From JAJRTE01 sp964418585 (GTDB lineage Bacteria > Myxococcota_A > UBA796 > JAJRTE01), in the NCBI GenBank assembly GCA_964418585.1, contig CAYQMG010000089.1:102895-166894 (forward strand): a DNA stretch of 64,000 nt. The letters are read 5' to 3'. How positions within the stretch are numbered: the first letter of the stretch is position 1; each line of letters begins with the position of its first letter. Made by a program: the position numbers and the translations under genes. This document shows positions 30,385 to 39,199 of this stretch, one piece after another. The notes under the pieces were generated by a model. That model had not been told where the DNA came from. It did not search any database and worked only from the letters and a program-made list of their open reading frames with translations.

Positions 30385-30783
30385 ATGGCGCTCGGTCAAC
30401 TGACCAACTCGAACGTGGAAAAGCTGATAAAAGACAGCGACATCCTGGTGATCGATTTTTGGGCGAGCTGGTGTGCCCCGTGTCGGATGTTCGCGCCGAC
30501 GTTCGAGAAGGCCGCGAAGAAGCACACGGACATGACCTTTGTGAAGTGCAACACGGAGGAGCAGCCTGAAGTTGCGGCGATGTTCGGGATCCGGTCGATT
30601 CCGACGTTGGCGATTTTCCGCGAAGGTATTCTGGTGTTCATGCAGCCTGGTGCGCTTCCTCCGGATGTTTTGGAGGACATTCTCCAGAAGGTGAAGGCGC
30701 TGGACATGGACGATGTGCGGAAGAAGGTGGCGGAGGAGGAGAAGAAGCTTCGGGCTTCGAAGGGAGCCTCGGCCACTGCGTAG
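30385..30783 (+). CDS. Thioredoxin
   Basis: A 132-residue thioredoxin-fold protein for cytoplasmic disulfide reduction. The active site is WCAPC (Cys30, Cys33), with the buried DFWASW strand before it and the cis-proline in RSIPTLAIF. It is about 25 residues longer than E. coli TrxA because of a charged C-terminal helix (RKKVAEEEKKLRAS). No signal peptide is present. The SD GGGAG lies at a normal distance, and it has its own promoter candidate. Orientation matches the upstream aldehyde dehydrogenase gene, but 148 nt separate them. Confidence 0.93.
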   Translation: MALGQLTNSNVEKLIKDSDILVIDFWASWCAPCRMFAPTFEKAAKKHTDMTFVKCNTEEQPEVAAMFGIRSIPTLAIFREGILVFMQPGALPPDVLEDILQKVKALDMDDVRKKVAEEEKKLRASKGASATA

Positions 30784-30885
30784 GCGACGTTCGGGACGAT
30801 CGAGCCGGGTCGGGCGAGGGGTTTGGGTCTGACCCGGCGGAGGGCCTCCCGGGCGTGGCGAGCGGTTCCGGCTGTTGCAAAAGGC

Positions 30886-30915
30886 CTGACAGTGCTGCCT
30901 GTTCTGTGCTATAGG
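30886..30915 (+). promoter_or_regulatory. Promoter for the glycosyltransferase gene
   Basis: CTGACA (30886-30891), 18-nt spacer, TATAGG (30910-30915). The GTG start codon is 59 nt downstream. Confidence 0.4.
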
Positions 30916-30973
30916 GACGGCAACGGTCTGTGGAGGCTGGAAGGCGCCGCTCATCTCCTGGTAGGGTCTCGAC

Positions 30974-31828
30974 GTGAACCGCTTGCACCTGTCTGTTGTC
31001 ATTCCGGCGCTCAATGAGGAGCGCAATCTGCCCTCGACCCTGTCTTCTCTCACCCGCACGCTGGACGAGGAAGGGATACCGTTCGAGATCATCGTGGTGA
31101 ACGATTGCAGCACGGATCGGACCGCGGAGGTGATCCGTGAGTGGTCGGACCGGGATGGTCGGATTCGAGGGGTGTTTCGGTCACCGCCGGCCGGTTTTGG
31201 CCGCTCGGTGCGTGAAGGAGTGGAGGCGGTTCGTGGGGACGTGGTCATCGTGTTCATGGCGGACGGTTCTGACGATCCGGCGGACGCGGTGGCGTGTTAC
31301 CGCAAGATCGAGGAGGGGTACGACTGCGTTTTCGGGTCGCGTTTCATGCGGGGCAGTCGTGTGGATCACTATCCACCGGTGAAGTTGGTGGTGAACCGGG
31401 TGGTGAACAAGACCATCCAGCTTCTTTTCTGGTGTCCTTTCAATGATCTGACCAATGCCTTCAAGGCCTATCGCACGCATGTGGTGCGGGATTGTGGTCC
31501 TTACCGTGCGTGTCACTTCAACATCACGATCGAAATGTCTCTTGGGGCGTTGATCCGGCGATATCAGATCGCACAGATTCCCATTTCCTGGACCGGGCGT
31601 ACCTGGGGGAGTTCCAACCTGGACATCCGGGACATGGGTCGGCGATACCTGAGCACCTTGCTCAAGGTGCTTGCCGAGCGATTCCTGATCGAGGACGATC
31701 TGATTGCGGACCGTGTGTCCCGGCAGGCGTTTTACGAGGAGCAGGTGTCCGTGCTTCGTCGTCGACTGGATGATCTCGAGCGTCGTGTGGACGAACTCGC
31801 GGCCTCGTCTTCGGAACGGGCTGACTGA
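30974..31828 (+). CDS. Family 2 glycosyltransferase (dolichol-phosphate-sugar synthase-like)
   Basis: A 284-residue GT-A-fold glycosyltransferase. The nucleotide-sugar binding start is SVVIPALNEERNL. VVNDCSTDRT and the metal-binding acidic stretch MADGSDDP follow, then NDLTNAFKAYR, as in polyprenyl-phosphate mannosyl/glucosyl transferases (DPM1-like). It has no transmembrane helix, so it probably works at the inner face of the membrane. Residues about 250-278 are a predicted coiled coil (VLRRRLDDLERRVDELA), an unusual tail that may make it oligomeric. The start is GTG after a modest GGTAGGG SD. Acceptor and sugar are unknown. Confidence 0.88.
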   Translation: MNRLHLSVVIPALNEERNLPSTLSSLTRTLDEEGIPFEIIVVNDCSTDRTAEVIREWSDRDGRIRGVFRSPPAGFGRSVREGVEAVRGDVVIVFMADGSDDPADAVACYRKIEEGYDCVFGSRFMRGSRVDHYPPVKLVVNRVVNKTIQLLFWCPFNDLTNAFKAYRTHVVRDCGPYRACHFNITIEMSLGALIRRYQIAQIPISWTGRTWGSSNLDIRDMGRRYLSTLLKVLAERFLIEDDLIADRVSRQAFYEEQVSVLRRRLDDLERRVDELAASSSERAD

Positions 31829-31901
31829 CCCCAGTTGATGATCGTCCGGTCAAGTTCCTTTCGTATCTGGCCATCTTTCATGCGGAATCCACTGTTTCTG
31901 G

Positions 31902-31930
31902 TTGCCTGAAATGGCATCTGGCGGTATGCT
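31902..31930 (+). promoter_or_regulatory. Promoter for the exported protein - MopE/RCC1 - kinase operon
   Basis: TTGCCT (31902-31907), 17-nt spacer, TATGCT (31925-31930). The preferred start of the first gene is 105 nt downstream. Confidence 0.4.
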
Positions 31931-32034
31931 GTCCCTGTCGAAAGCTGCATGGCATGGTTGGGAGCGGGATGCCGGGAACACGGGGACGACGGTGCGTCAC
32001 TGTCTCGTGCCGGGGTGCCCAGGGGCCGTTCAGG

Positions 32035-33720
32035 ATGGCGGAGTATTGGGACAGCTTGCGAGATTCCGGGTGGACAGCGGGGGTGCTGTGTGCGTGGCTG
32101 GTCGTGCTCCTGCTACTTCCGGAGGCTGTCGGCGCGGCTTCGACCGGGGGAGGGGACCTGGAGATCATCGACTTGACCGGGGGTAGTGCTCGAGACCGTG
32201 CGGTCCGTAAGCTCGTCCGCATGCTCCCCCGGCGTGGAGTGGTGCTTCCTCCTGACGATACGTTGCTGGATGCGTGTCGTTGGGTGTCGGAAGAGGATAC
32301 GCTGGCCTGCGCGGACCTCAAGGAGGTGCTCCTGGAGCGGATCGCCCGGGGCCGATGGGTGGTCGCGCCTCTTGGGCGGACGGTTCTGTTCGAAACCCTG
32401 GTACTTCAAGCCGAGGAGCAGCTCGCCTTCCTCGATCTGGACGGCGCACTGGAGACCGCAGCCTGGGTGCGCGAGTGGCTTCCGTGTGAGCAATCCCTCC
32501 TGTCTCACGAGGACATTGTTCGCTTCTTTCTGGTGACAGCTCTGGCGCACCTGTACCGTGGCGACGACGAGGCGGTCGACGCCTTCTTGCAGTTGTTGGT
32601 TGTGGAACCTGGGTTCCGTCTGCCGGGTGAAGTGCGAACTCGGGAAGCGCAAACCGCGTTGGCCAAGGCGCGGGCGCGGGTGGAGGCTCTGGAGCGGGTT
32701 CGGGTGGTGGTGGCTGACGGGGGTGGTGAGGTGGTCTGGGATGGTCGTGCCCGGACCGAACTCTACCCGGGGAAGCATGTGGCGCAGTTGAAGGCCGCCC
32801 ATGGCGAGGTGAGAACGCGCTGGGTGGTGGTGGAGGATCCGGGCGGGGGGAGGTTCGAGGTGGATTTCGGGCTTCCTTCGAGGGAAGAGGCGCGGGCGCG
32901 TCTGGCCCGGCGGGTGGGCCGGGGCGACCTGGGCGAGCCGACTGCGGCCCTGCTCGCCTGGTACATGGGCCGACGGGGGCAGCGGGAGCTTTTTTTTCTG
33001 GCGCGTGATGCATGGACCGGCGAACTCGGCCTGTGGCGTTTCTCGCGAGAAGGAGGGCTTCAGCCGGTCGAGGAAGTGGTGGAAAAGGGATTGCCGGGCA
33101 CCGAGCTGACTCCTGGCGGCGAGGCCGGGCAACGGACAGCTTCTTCCTGGCGGATCGGTCTCGAGGCAGGAGCCGTGGCCCTTCTGGGCGGGGGGGTGGC
33201 CTTCCTGGCGGCCGACCGGGAGGCAGGGTTCTCCCTGGGGGTGGCCCGGCTGGGACCGCCTGTCACCATTGAGCTTCGGGGGGGATGGCGCCCCTATCGG
33301 ATTGCAGCGGGAGCTTCCTCGAGTTCCTGTCCCCCCGCCCCTGGGACCGCGGAAGCAACCGACATCGCAGCGGTGGTCGCTTGCCTCGAGTCTCGAGCCG
33401 TTGCCGAACTGGGGCTGGGCGTTGGTCGTGCCCTGGCGGAGTCCGCTCGGATCCGGTTTGAGCCGGCCCTGTTTCTCGACCTGGCTCGAGTTCCGAATGT
33501 GGTGGTTGCCGACCCCTCCGGGGGACCCGTGTTGGTTGGAGATGCGGTCATGGGCGGGGCTTCTCTCCGATTCCGTTGCACGTTTGCCGTCTTTCGCAGA
33601 CCCGGCTCTCCGGAGGTGGGGGTTGACGTTTCCGTTGGGGGGCTGTGGACGACGGCACAGGACCTGAACCTGGTCGCGACCACCGTGGGTTTGGCGGCGG
33701 TCGTGGACGTTCCTTTTTGA
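32035..33720 (+). CDS. Exported protein of unknown function, C-terminal possible outer-membrane beta-barrel
   Basis: 561 residues from the ATG at 32035; the frame is open from 31954. A hydrophobic N-terminal segment (WTAGVLCAWLVVLLLLPEAVGAA) reads as a signal peptide. Residues about 60-230 are helical and TPR-like. Next comes a small beta segment resembling PEGA (VWDGRARTELYPGKHVAQL). The last 170 residues alternate strands and turns (GLEAGAVALLGGG; LRFRCTFAVF; VGVDVSVGGLW) and end in phenylalanine, as many outer-membrane barrels do. I do not recognise a family. It ends 7 nt before the MopE/RCC1 lipoprotein gene, so they are surely cotranscribed and may act together at the cell surface. Confidence 0.75.
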   Translation: MAEYWDSLRDSGWTAGVLCAWLVVLLLLPEAVGAASTGGGDLEIIDLTGGSARDRAVRKLVRMLPRRGVVLPPDDTLLDACRWVSEEDTLACADLKEVLLERIARGRWVVAPLGRTVLFETLVLQAEEQLAFLDLDGALETAAWVREWLPCEQSLLSHEDIVRFFLVTALAHLYRGDDEAVDAFLQLLVVEPGFRLPGEVRTREAQTALAKARARVEALERVRVVVADGGGEVVWDGRARTELYPGKHVAQLKAAHGEVRTRWVVVEDPGGGRFEVDFGLPSREEARARLARRVGRGDLGEPTAALLAWYMGRRGQRELFFLARDAWTGELGLWRFSREGGLQPVEEVVEKGLPGTELTPGGEAGQRTASSWRIGLEAGAVALLGGGVAFLAADREAGFSLGVARLGPPVTIELRGGWRPYRIAAGASSSSCPPAPGTAEATDIAAVVACLESRAVAELGLGVGRALAESARIRFEPALFLDLARVPNVVVADPSGGPVLVGDAVMGGASLRFRCTFAVFRRPGSPEVGVDVSVGGLWTTAQDLNLVATTVGLAAVVDVPF

Positions 33721-33727
33721 GCTTTCC

Positions 33728-35791
33728 ATGCGAGCGCACGTCCGACAACGTGGCTACGCCGCCCTTGCCTTGCTTCTGTCTGCATGTGTTCTGGACCCCG
33801 TCCCCCTGTTCGACCAGGACCGGGACGGCCTGCCCCTTGCCGAGGATTGCGACGATCAAGACCCGACCGTGGGCACCCGGTACCTGGACCAGGACGGTGA
33901 CGGCCACGGCGACCAGAACGCCCGTCTCGAGTGCTCTCCTTCCTCGAGCGCCCTGGTGGCGGACGACTGCAACGACCAGGATCCGGCTGTGTACCCGGCT
34001 GCCGAGGAGGTGTGCAACGGTGTGGACGACGATTGTGACGGGCTCGTGGACGAGTCTCTGACGTTCGAGACCCTGTACCTGGACGAGGACGGCGATGGGC
34101 ACGGCGATCCGGAAACCGGCATCGAGACCTGTGGCGCTGTCGGTGATCGGGTCGAGGATGGAACCGACTGCGACGACGGTGATCCACTGGTGTACCCCGG
34201 TGCCGAGGAGGTGTGCAACGGAGTGGACGATGACTGTGACGGCAGGACCGACGAGGGCGTGATCGAGACCTACTATCCGGACGCGGACGGAGACGGATAC
34301 GGGAAGGAAGGCGGGAGGCCCGTTCCGGCCTGTGCGCCGCCCGCAGGCCATGTCCAGGACGCCAGCGACTGCGACGATGCGTCGCCCACCACCTATCCTG
34401 GGGCGGAGGAAGTGTGCAACGGTGTGGACGACGACTGCGACGGGGTGGTGGACGAGGAAGGAACCAGCGTTTACTACCAGGACCTCGATGGGGACGGTTA
34501 TGGCGATCCCAACGTTTCAGTAGCCGCCTGTGACACTCCGTCTGGGTTCGTCTCCGACGCAAGCGATTGTGACGACACCCGGGCACTGGCATATCCCGGC
34601 GCCAGCGAGACCTGCAACGATGCCGACGACGACTGCGACGGGTACGAGGATGAAGATGTGGCCATCGTGGCGGTTTCCGGGGGTATTTTCCACACGCTGG
34701 CGCTCTGCTCCGACGGAACCGTGTGGGCCTGGGGCAACAACGACCAGGGTCAGCTTGGGGACGGGACCCGGGAGGACCGTTCCTGGCCGGGTCGGGTGGA
34801 AGGATTGGACCACGTGGTGGCTGTAGCCGCGGGGGGGTACCATTCCCTGGCCTTGCGGCGAACCGATCAGGGGGAGACGTCGGTTTGGGCCTGGGGAAGC
34901 AACGATCACGGACAGATCGGGGAGGGGTGGGGTGAAGCAGCCGCCTATCCCGTCGAGTTGGAAGGTCTGGACGGCGTGGAAGCGGTGGCTGCCGGCGATG
35001 GATTCAGTCTGGTCTTGCGTACTCGAGCAGCCGGTGGCGCAGGTGAGGTTTGGGGTTGGGGGCGGAACGACCGCGGTCAACTCGGGGATGGAACCGGGCG
35101 GGATCAGGCTGCCCCGGTGCTGGTGGAGGGGCTTGTCGGCGTCGCCCGTATCCGTGCTGGGTCGGTTCACGTGCTGGCGCTCACCGGGCCGGACTCGGCT
35201 TTGCCGGGCCGAGTTTGGGCCTGGGGAGGGAACGATCACGGGCAAGTGGGCGATGGCACGGCCGAGGACCGGTGGCAGCCCGTCCAGGTTTCCGGTCCGG
35301 AGGGGGTGCTGTCGCTTGCCGCCGGGGGAGAACACAGTCTGGCCGTTGCGGGCGGGGAGGGGGATGGCGGCGTGTTGTGGGCCTGGGGGGACAACACCTA
35401 CGGTCAGCTCGGCGATGGGACCACGGTGGCGCGTCTCCGGCCGGCCCGGGTGGAAGGCGTCTCGCCTTTCCTGTTCGTCGCAGCAGGCTACCACCATTCG
35501 CTCGGAATCGTTCTGGACGATACCGGGGCGACATCCCTCCTGGCCTGGGGGGGCAATAGCGAGGGACAGCTCGGCACCGGGACCACTTCGAGCAGTGACG
35601 TGCCCGTCCCGGTGCTTCTCGATGCGGGCGTGACGGTGCTGGCTGTCGGAGCGGCCCACAGCCTGGCGGTGGCTGACCCTGATGGGGGTGGGGCCGGGGG
35701 TCTGTGGAGTTGGGGAAGCAACGGTTACGGGCAACTGGGAGACGGCACCCGGGAGAACCGGCTCGAGCCGGTGGTCGTTGCTGGAATCTAG
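33728..35791 (+). CDS. Lipoprotein with MopE-like metal-binding repeats fused to an RCC1 beta-propeller
   Basis: A 687-residue surface-type lipoprotein. The signal peptide ends in LSAC (Cys20). Residues about 25-310 hold acidic Asp/Cys repeats of the MopE-like putative metal-binding type: units such as CNGVDDDCDG (three exact copies plus CNDADDDCDG) alternate with DLDGDGYGDP and DCDD, typical calcium-binding patterns. Residues about 310-687 hold seven RCC1-like blades, each with AAGxxHSLAL then WAWGxNxxGQLGDGT. Both repeat types occur in extracellular proteins of myxobacteria and relatives; having them in one chain is less common. The short spacing to the exported protein upstream (7 nt) and the kinase gene downstream (25 nt) suggests one operon. 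The ligand is unknown. Confidence 0.93.
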   Translation: MRAHVRQRGYAALALLLSACVLDPVPLFDQDRDGLPLAEDCDDQDPTVGTRYLDQDGDGHGDQNARLECSPSSSALVADDCNDQDPAVYPAAEEVCNGVDDDCDGLVDESLTFETLYLDEDGDGHGDPETGIETCGAVGDRVEDGTDCDDGDPLVYPGAEEVCNGVDDDCDGRTDEGVIETYYPDADGDGYGKEGGRPVPACAPPAGHVQDASDCDDASPTTYPGAEEVCNGVDDDCDGVVDEEGTSVYYQDLDGDGYGDPNVSVAACDTPSGFVSDASDCDDTRALAYPGASETCNDADDDCDGYEDEDVAIVAVSGGIFHTLALCSDGTVWAWGNNDQGQLGDGTREDRSWPGRVEGLDHVVAVAAGGYHSLALRRTDQGETSVWAWGSNDHGQIGEGWGEAAAYPVELEGLDGVEAVAAGDGFSLVLRTRAAGGAGEVWGWGRNDRGQLGDGTGRDQAAPVLVEGLVGVARIRAGSVHVLALTGPDSALPGRVWAWGGNDHGQVGDGTAEDRWQPVQVSGPEGVLSLAAGGEHSLAVAGGEGDGGVLWAWGDNTYGQLGDGTTVARLRPARVEGVSPFLFVAAGYHHSLGIVLDDTGATSLLAWGGNSEGQLGTGTTSSSDVPVPVLLDAGVTVLAVGAAHSLAVADPDGGGAGGLWSWGSNGYGQLGDGTRENRLEPVVVAGI

Positions 35792-35816
35792 GCTGTCCGT
35801 GGGAGGGCTCGCCAGC

Positions 35817-37955
35817 ATGCAAGATACCCCGTCGATGAAACCCGGCCGCCGGTTCGGCCGATACCAACTGCTCGAACCGCTTGGGTCGGGCGGCATGGCC
35901 GATGTCTACAAGGCCGAACTCGAGGGCGTGGGCGGGTTCGGCAAGATCGTGGCCCTGAAAGTGTTCCGGGAGCACCTCTCCAGGGACCCCCAGTTCGCCC
36001 GGACCTTTGTGAGCGAGGCACGCCTCGGCGGGTTCCTCGACCATCCAAACATCATCGCCACGCTCGACTTCGGCCGCCAGGACGGTCGTCTGTTCATGGC
36101 CATGGAGTATGTTCGCGGTATCACGCTCCAGCAGGCGATTCTCGAGCACCGGCGGGCCGGACAACCGCTCCCCGTCCCCCTCGTACTGGAACTGTTCCGG
36201 CAGGTGTGTGACGCGCTCGAGTACGCCCACGGGGCCACGGACCACGGGGGAAACCCGCTCCGGATGGTGCACCGGGATCTCAAGCCCTCCAATCTCCTCA
36301 TCGACCTGCTTGGCACGGTCAAGGTCGCAGACTTCGGCGTGGCCCGGGCCGAGAGCAATGTCGATCAGACCCTGGTGCCGGGAACGCTCAAGGGCACGGT
36401 CCGATACATGTCCCCGGAGCAGGCTCGAGGCGGAACCGATATCGACCGCCGAAGCGACATCTTCGCCCTGGGACTCGTGCTGTACGAGTGTGTCGCGCTC
36501 CGCCCTTGTTACGATGGAACCACGCTCGAGCAAATCCTGGCGCAGGCCCAGGAGGCTCGAGTGGAGGCCCGGCTGGCCGCGCTCCCGGAGATTCCTGGTC
36601 GAGACGCGGTCCTGGCTGTCCTCGCCCGGGCCGTGGCACGAGACGTGTCCCGTCGCTTTCAAACCTGTGGAGAGATGCGTGCCGCCCTGGTGGCCGCCCT
36701 TCAGCGGTTCGGTCCCCGGCCCGACGTGGCCGCCTGGGTGAAGACACGCACCGGCCTCGTCCCGACCACGCAGGGCCCGCTCGAGGCGAGGCACCATGCG
36801 ACCACCGTGGCCCGGCCATTCCCCCCGGCCGGAAACCCACCAGGAGACGAGGTGCTCGAGCCGACCGCGCTCTCTCCTGCGCCCGGGGCCGGTGCCGCAG
36901 GAGACCCGACCGTGCGCGTCGACCCCAACAGGACCGTGGTGAGCAGAAAAAGGGGGTCTCCGGCACAAGCTCGAGAAACGGTGGTGCGTCCCTATTTTCC
37001 AGCGCTTGGTCATCCCACCCGGATTGATCGGCCCTGGACCATGGACAACACCCTCCGGCAGGAGGTGGGGGCCAATCAATCCGCTCTCACCCCGACCGCC
37101 GGCGTTCCTCCCGCCACACTCCCGGCTGCCCCTCCGCTCGACCCCACGGTTCCGCTGGCTCGCCGAAATGCTCCCGGCAGTGTCGATGTGTTTCAGAATG
37201 CAACCGTTGTCATGGGGGGGCGACGAATGGGGCCGGAAACAGGGGCCGGGCTCCCATCCGACTCCTCCACGGCCGCCTCTGTCTCCCCGGGAGGGCCTCG
37301 CCAGGGCCGTATCAACGAGTCGCGGGGACGCCGGTGGTTCTTTTGGGGCGCCCTTCCACTCGTCCTGGTCGCCCTGCTTTTCTGGGGCCGCTTTTCCAGT
37401 AGGCCGGGCGGTCCGGCACTTCGGGAAACAGGAGGAGCGTCCACCGAGGCCTCGACAGGGTCCGGGCCCGGTGCGTTCCTGGAGGCGGATGAGGCTCCGT
37501 CCGAAACCCCGGAGGCATTGGAGCCCGGTGATCGTACCGGGCAACCGAGGGGGCCGGAGAGGTCCTCCTTGCATGGCCGGACCGGAACTGACCCGAACCA
37601 GCGGGCTGTCATCGGCCGCAGTCATCGAACCGAGGGGGCATCGAGCGGATCAACCCGGACCGCGAGCAAGCCGGAGGAACCGGTGCGACCCCCAGGGCCT
37701 GCGCCCGTGCCCGGACCCGGCGCGTCGGGGACCCTCTATCTCTCGTCACGTCCTCCCGCACGGATCACCATCGACGGGCAGGCTGCGGAACGTTTTCCCG
37801 TCCAGGATCTGCCGGTGGAGCCGGGGGCGCACCGTATCGAGTTTGCCTGGCCTGACAGCACCAGGGACGAGCACGTCGTCCAGGTGGAGGCTGGTCGAAC
37901 GGTGCGGTGTGTGGCGGAGCAGGCGTCGGGGCGGATTCGGTGTCGGAGTGATTGA
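35817..37955 (+). CDS. Transmembrane serine/threonine protein kinase with C-terminal PEGA domain
   Basis: 712 residues. The N-terminal kinase domain (about 15-290) is complete: LGSGGMADVY, VALKVF, HRDLKPSN, a canonical DFGVA, and GTVRYMSPEQARGG. A long Pro/Ala/Gly-rich linker follows, then one membrane helix (WFFWGALPLVLVALLFWG, about 506-525). After another disordered stretch comes an extracytoplasmic PEGA-type domain (LYLSSRPPARITIDGQ; VEPGAHRIEF). The layout suggests that an envelope signal is sensed outside and phosphorylation occurs inside. The frame opens at 35682, but that part overlaps the preceding gene; ATG 35817 gives the family-typical N-terminus. Its position next to the MopE/RCC1 lipoprotein suggests related surface roles. 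Confidence 0.93.
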   Translation: MQDTPSMKPGRRFGRYQLLEPLGSGGMADVYKAELEGVGGFGKIVALKVFREHLSRDPQFARTFVSEARLGGFLDHPNIIATLDFGRQDGRLFMAMEYVRGITLQQAILEHRRAGQPLPVPLVLELFRQVCDALEYAHGATDHGGNPLRMVHRDLKPSNLLIDLLGTVKVADFGVARAESNVDQTLVPGTLKGTVRYMSPEQARGGTDIDRRSDIFALGLVLYECVALRPCYDGTTLEQILAQAQEARVEARLAALPEIPGRDAVLAVLARAVARDVSRRFQTCGEMRAALVAALQRFGPRPDVAAWVKTRTGLVPTTQGPLEARHHATTVARPFPPAGNPPGDEVLEPTALSPAPGAGAAGDPTVRVDPNRTVVSRKRGSPAQARETVVRPYFPALGHPTRIDRPWTMDNTLRQEVGANQSALTPTAGVPPATLPAAPPLDPTVPLARRNAPGSVDVFQNATVVMGGRRMGPETGAGLPSDSSTAASVSPGGPRQGRINESRGRRWFFWGALPLVLVALLFWGRFSSRPGGPALRETGGASTEASTGSGPGAFLEADEAPSETPEALEPGDRTGQPRGPERSSLHGRTGTDPNQRAVIGRSHRTEGASSGSTRTASKPEEPVRPPGPAPVPGPGASGTLYLSSRPPARITIDGQAAERFPVQDLPVEPGAHRIEFAWPDSTRDEHVVQVEAGRTVRCVAEQASGRIRCRSD

Positions 37956-38032
37956 AACATGGTCGGTCAGACCCACAGCGGGCCGTGGGAAGGACCCGTA
38001 TGGGTTTCAGGTTCACCCGGGAAATGACAGAA

Positions 38033-38061
38033 TAGACATCGTATGTTGATAGAGTTATAGT
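38033..38061 (+). promoter_or_regulatory. Promoter for the first KhpA-like gene
   Basis: TAGACA (38033-38038), 17-nt spacer, TATAGT (38056-38061), inside an AT-rich patch. It leaves a leader of about 140 nt before the first KH gene. Confidence 0.5.
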
Positions 38062-38210
38062 ATGGTTGCGATTGTTCCGTTCATGGATACGCGGAACGCG
38101 TGGCTGTCGTTGTCCGCAAGTGGCCGCGTCGGAGTTCGGAAGGAAGTCGTGGCATGCCCCACGGGAGAGTGCTGAACATCATAGCTCCATTTCGAGTGAG
38201 GAGAAAGAAG

Positions 38211-38465
38211 ATGGAATCGAACGAGTTGAGCGACATTGGGACTCTTGTGCTCACGCTGGTCCGTGCCCTGGTCGATCGGCCGGAAGAGGTGGTCGTCAAT
38301 GAAATCGAAGGCTCGCAGGCGACCGTTCTCGAGGTTCGGGTTGCGAAGAGCGACCACGGCAAGCTGGTTGGCAGGCGAGGAAGAACGGCCAATGCAGTCC
38401 GGGAGTTGTTGACCGGATATGGCGGCAAGCGCAACAGGAGGTATCTGCTGGAGATCATCGAGTAG
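38211..38465 (+). CDS. khpA: KH-domain RNA-binding protein, KhpA-like (copy 1)
   Basis: An 84-residue single KH domain, the size of KhpA/UPF0109 RNA-binding proteins. The GxxG loop lies in KLVGRRGRTANAVREL (residues 51-66), with flanking strands EVRVAKSDHG. KhpA proteins bind structured RNAs, often with the Jag/KhpB partner, and affect translation or division; here the role is inferred. The frame extends to 38100, but AGGAGA directly before ATG 38211 and the family length fix the start. A second copy, about two thirds identical, begins 479 nt later. Confidence 0.9.
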   Translation: MESNELSDIGTLVLTLVRALVDRPEEVVVNEIEGSQATVLEVRVAKSDHGKLVGRRGRTANAVRELLTGYGGKRNRRYLLEIIE

Positions 38466-38944
38466 TTCCTACCTGGAATTTCTTTCCACGAGCAGCGTGT
38501 CGCGACCCCCGGGACTTTTGTGGTGCAGGACCGCGGAGGGCTCGGGGCGTGACGTATTGAGGACAGGTCGGTTCGCCCTGGCGGCGGGCTCGAGGTCTGG
38601 GCAAGACCAGGGGGGGGCCGTGCGATTCGGCGCGGGACGAGGTGGTTGTCCTGTCGAGTTCGTTCGATTGGGAGCAGGGGAGAGGTGTGGCCTGGCGGAC
38701 CTGCCCAGGGGGAGAGGCGGTTGGGCATCGGATTCCAGAATTCTTTGGCTTTTTGATCGCATGTTCCACTGGATCTCAACTCGAGATCCCGGTATGGTGT
38801 GCCCAGTGCTTGTGTTCAGCCCGCGGCCCTCCGGGAGTCGTCGCCGGTATCCCCGGGTCCTTTGGCCGGCGTCGGACGACTGGAGCGGGAGGAGGTGCCT
38901 GTCGGGATTGACAATCACCCAACGGCCAAAGGAGAACGGAAGCC
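38466..38944. other. Intergenic spacer between the two KhpA-like genes
   Basis: 479 nt with no convincing gene. It holds a small GGTCT/AGACC hairpin near 38600 and the SD (AAAGGAG) of copy 2. A perfect TTGACA near 38909 has no -10 partner and lies too close to the gene. The length is unusual between likely co-inherited duplicates and could hold a leader or small RNA, but I see no specific structure. Confidence 0.4.
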
Positions 38945-39199
38945 ATGCAAGAGAGAACGCTGAGTGACATTGGAATGTTGATGATGACGCTGGTTCAGGC
39001 CCTGGTAGATCATCCGGGCGAAGTGGTAGTCAATGAAATAGAGGGGACGCAGTCCACGGTGATCGAGGTCCAGGTGGCCAGGTCGGATCACGGGAAGCTC
39101 ATCGGACGGAAGGGTCGTACTGTGGCTGCGATTCGAGAACTTCTTGTGGACATGAGTGGAAAGCGGCGTCGTAGGTTCATGCTTCAGATACTGGAATAG
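38945..39199 (+). CDS. khpA: KH-domain RNA-binding protein, KhpA-like (copy 2)
   Basis: An 84-residue paralogue of the preceding KH protein, same length, about 55 of 84 positions identical. The GxxG loop is KLIGRKGRTVAAIREL, closer to the usual KhpA consensus (IGRKGRT) than copy 1. The tail is more basic (SGKRRRRF). The start ATG follows AAAGGAGAACGG. A hairpin with a T-tract 127 nt downstream probably ends its transcript. Two copies side by side suggest duplication with partial divergence, perhaps for different RNA targets. Confidence 0.92.
   Translation: MQERTLSDIGMLMMTLVQALVDHPGEVVVNEIEGTQSTVIEVQVARSDHGKLIGRKGRTVAAIRELLVDMSGKRRRRFMLQILE

Noticed and set aside
35181..37625. 814-codon minus-strand ORF opposite the MopE/RCC1 and kinase genes
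   Set aside because: It spans two well-supported genes on the other strand and its translation is Arg/Pro/Gly low complexity without motifs.
37968..37992. CCCAC/GTGGG hairpin after the kinase gene as a terminator
   Set aside because: The stem is short with an 8-nt loop and no T-tract follows.
38908..38944. TTGACA before the second KH gene as a promoter
   Set aside because: No -10-like hexamer lies at 15-19 nt, and a transcript from it would start at or inside the gene.
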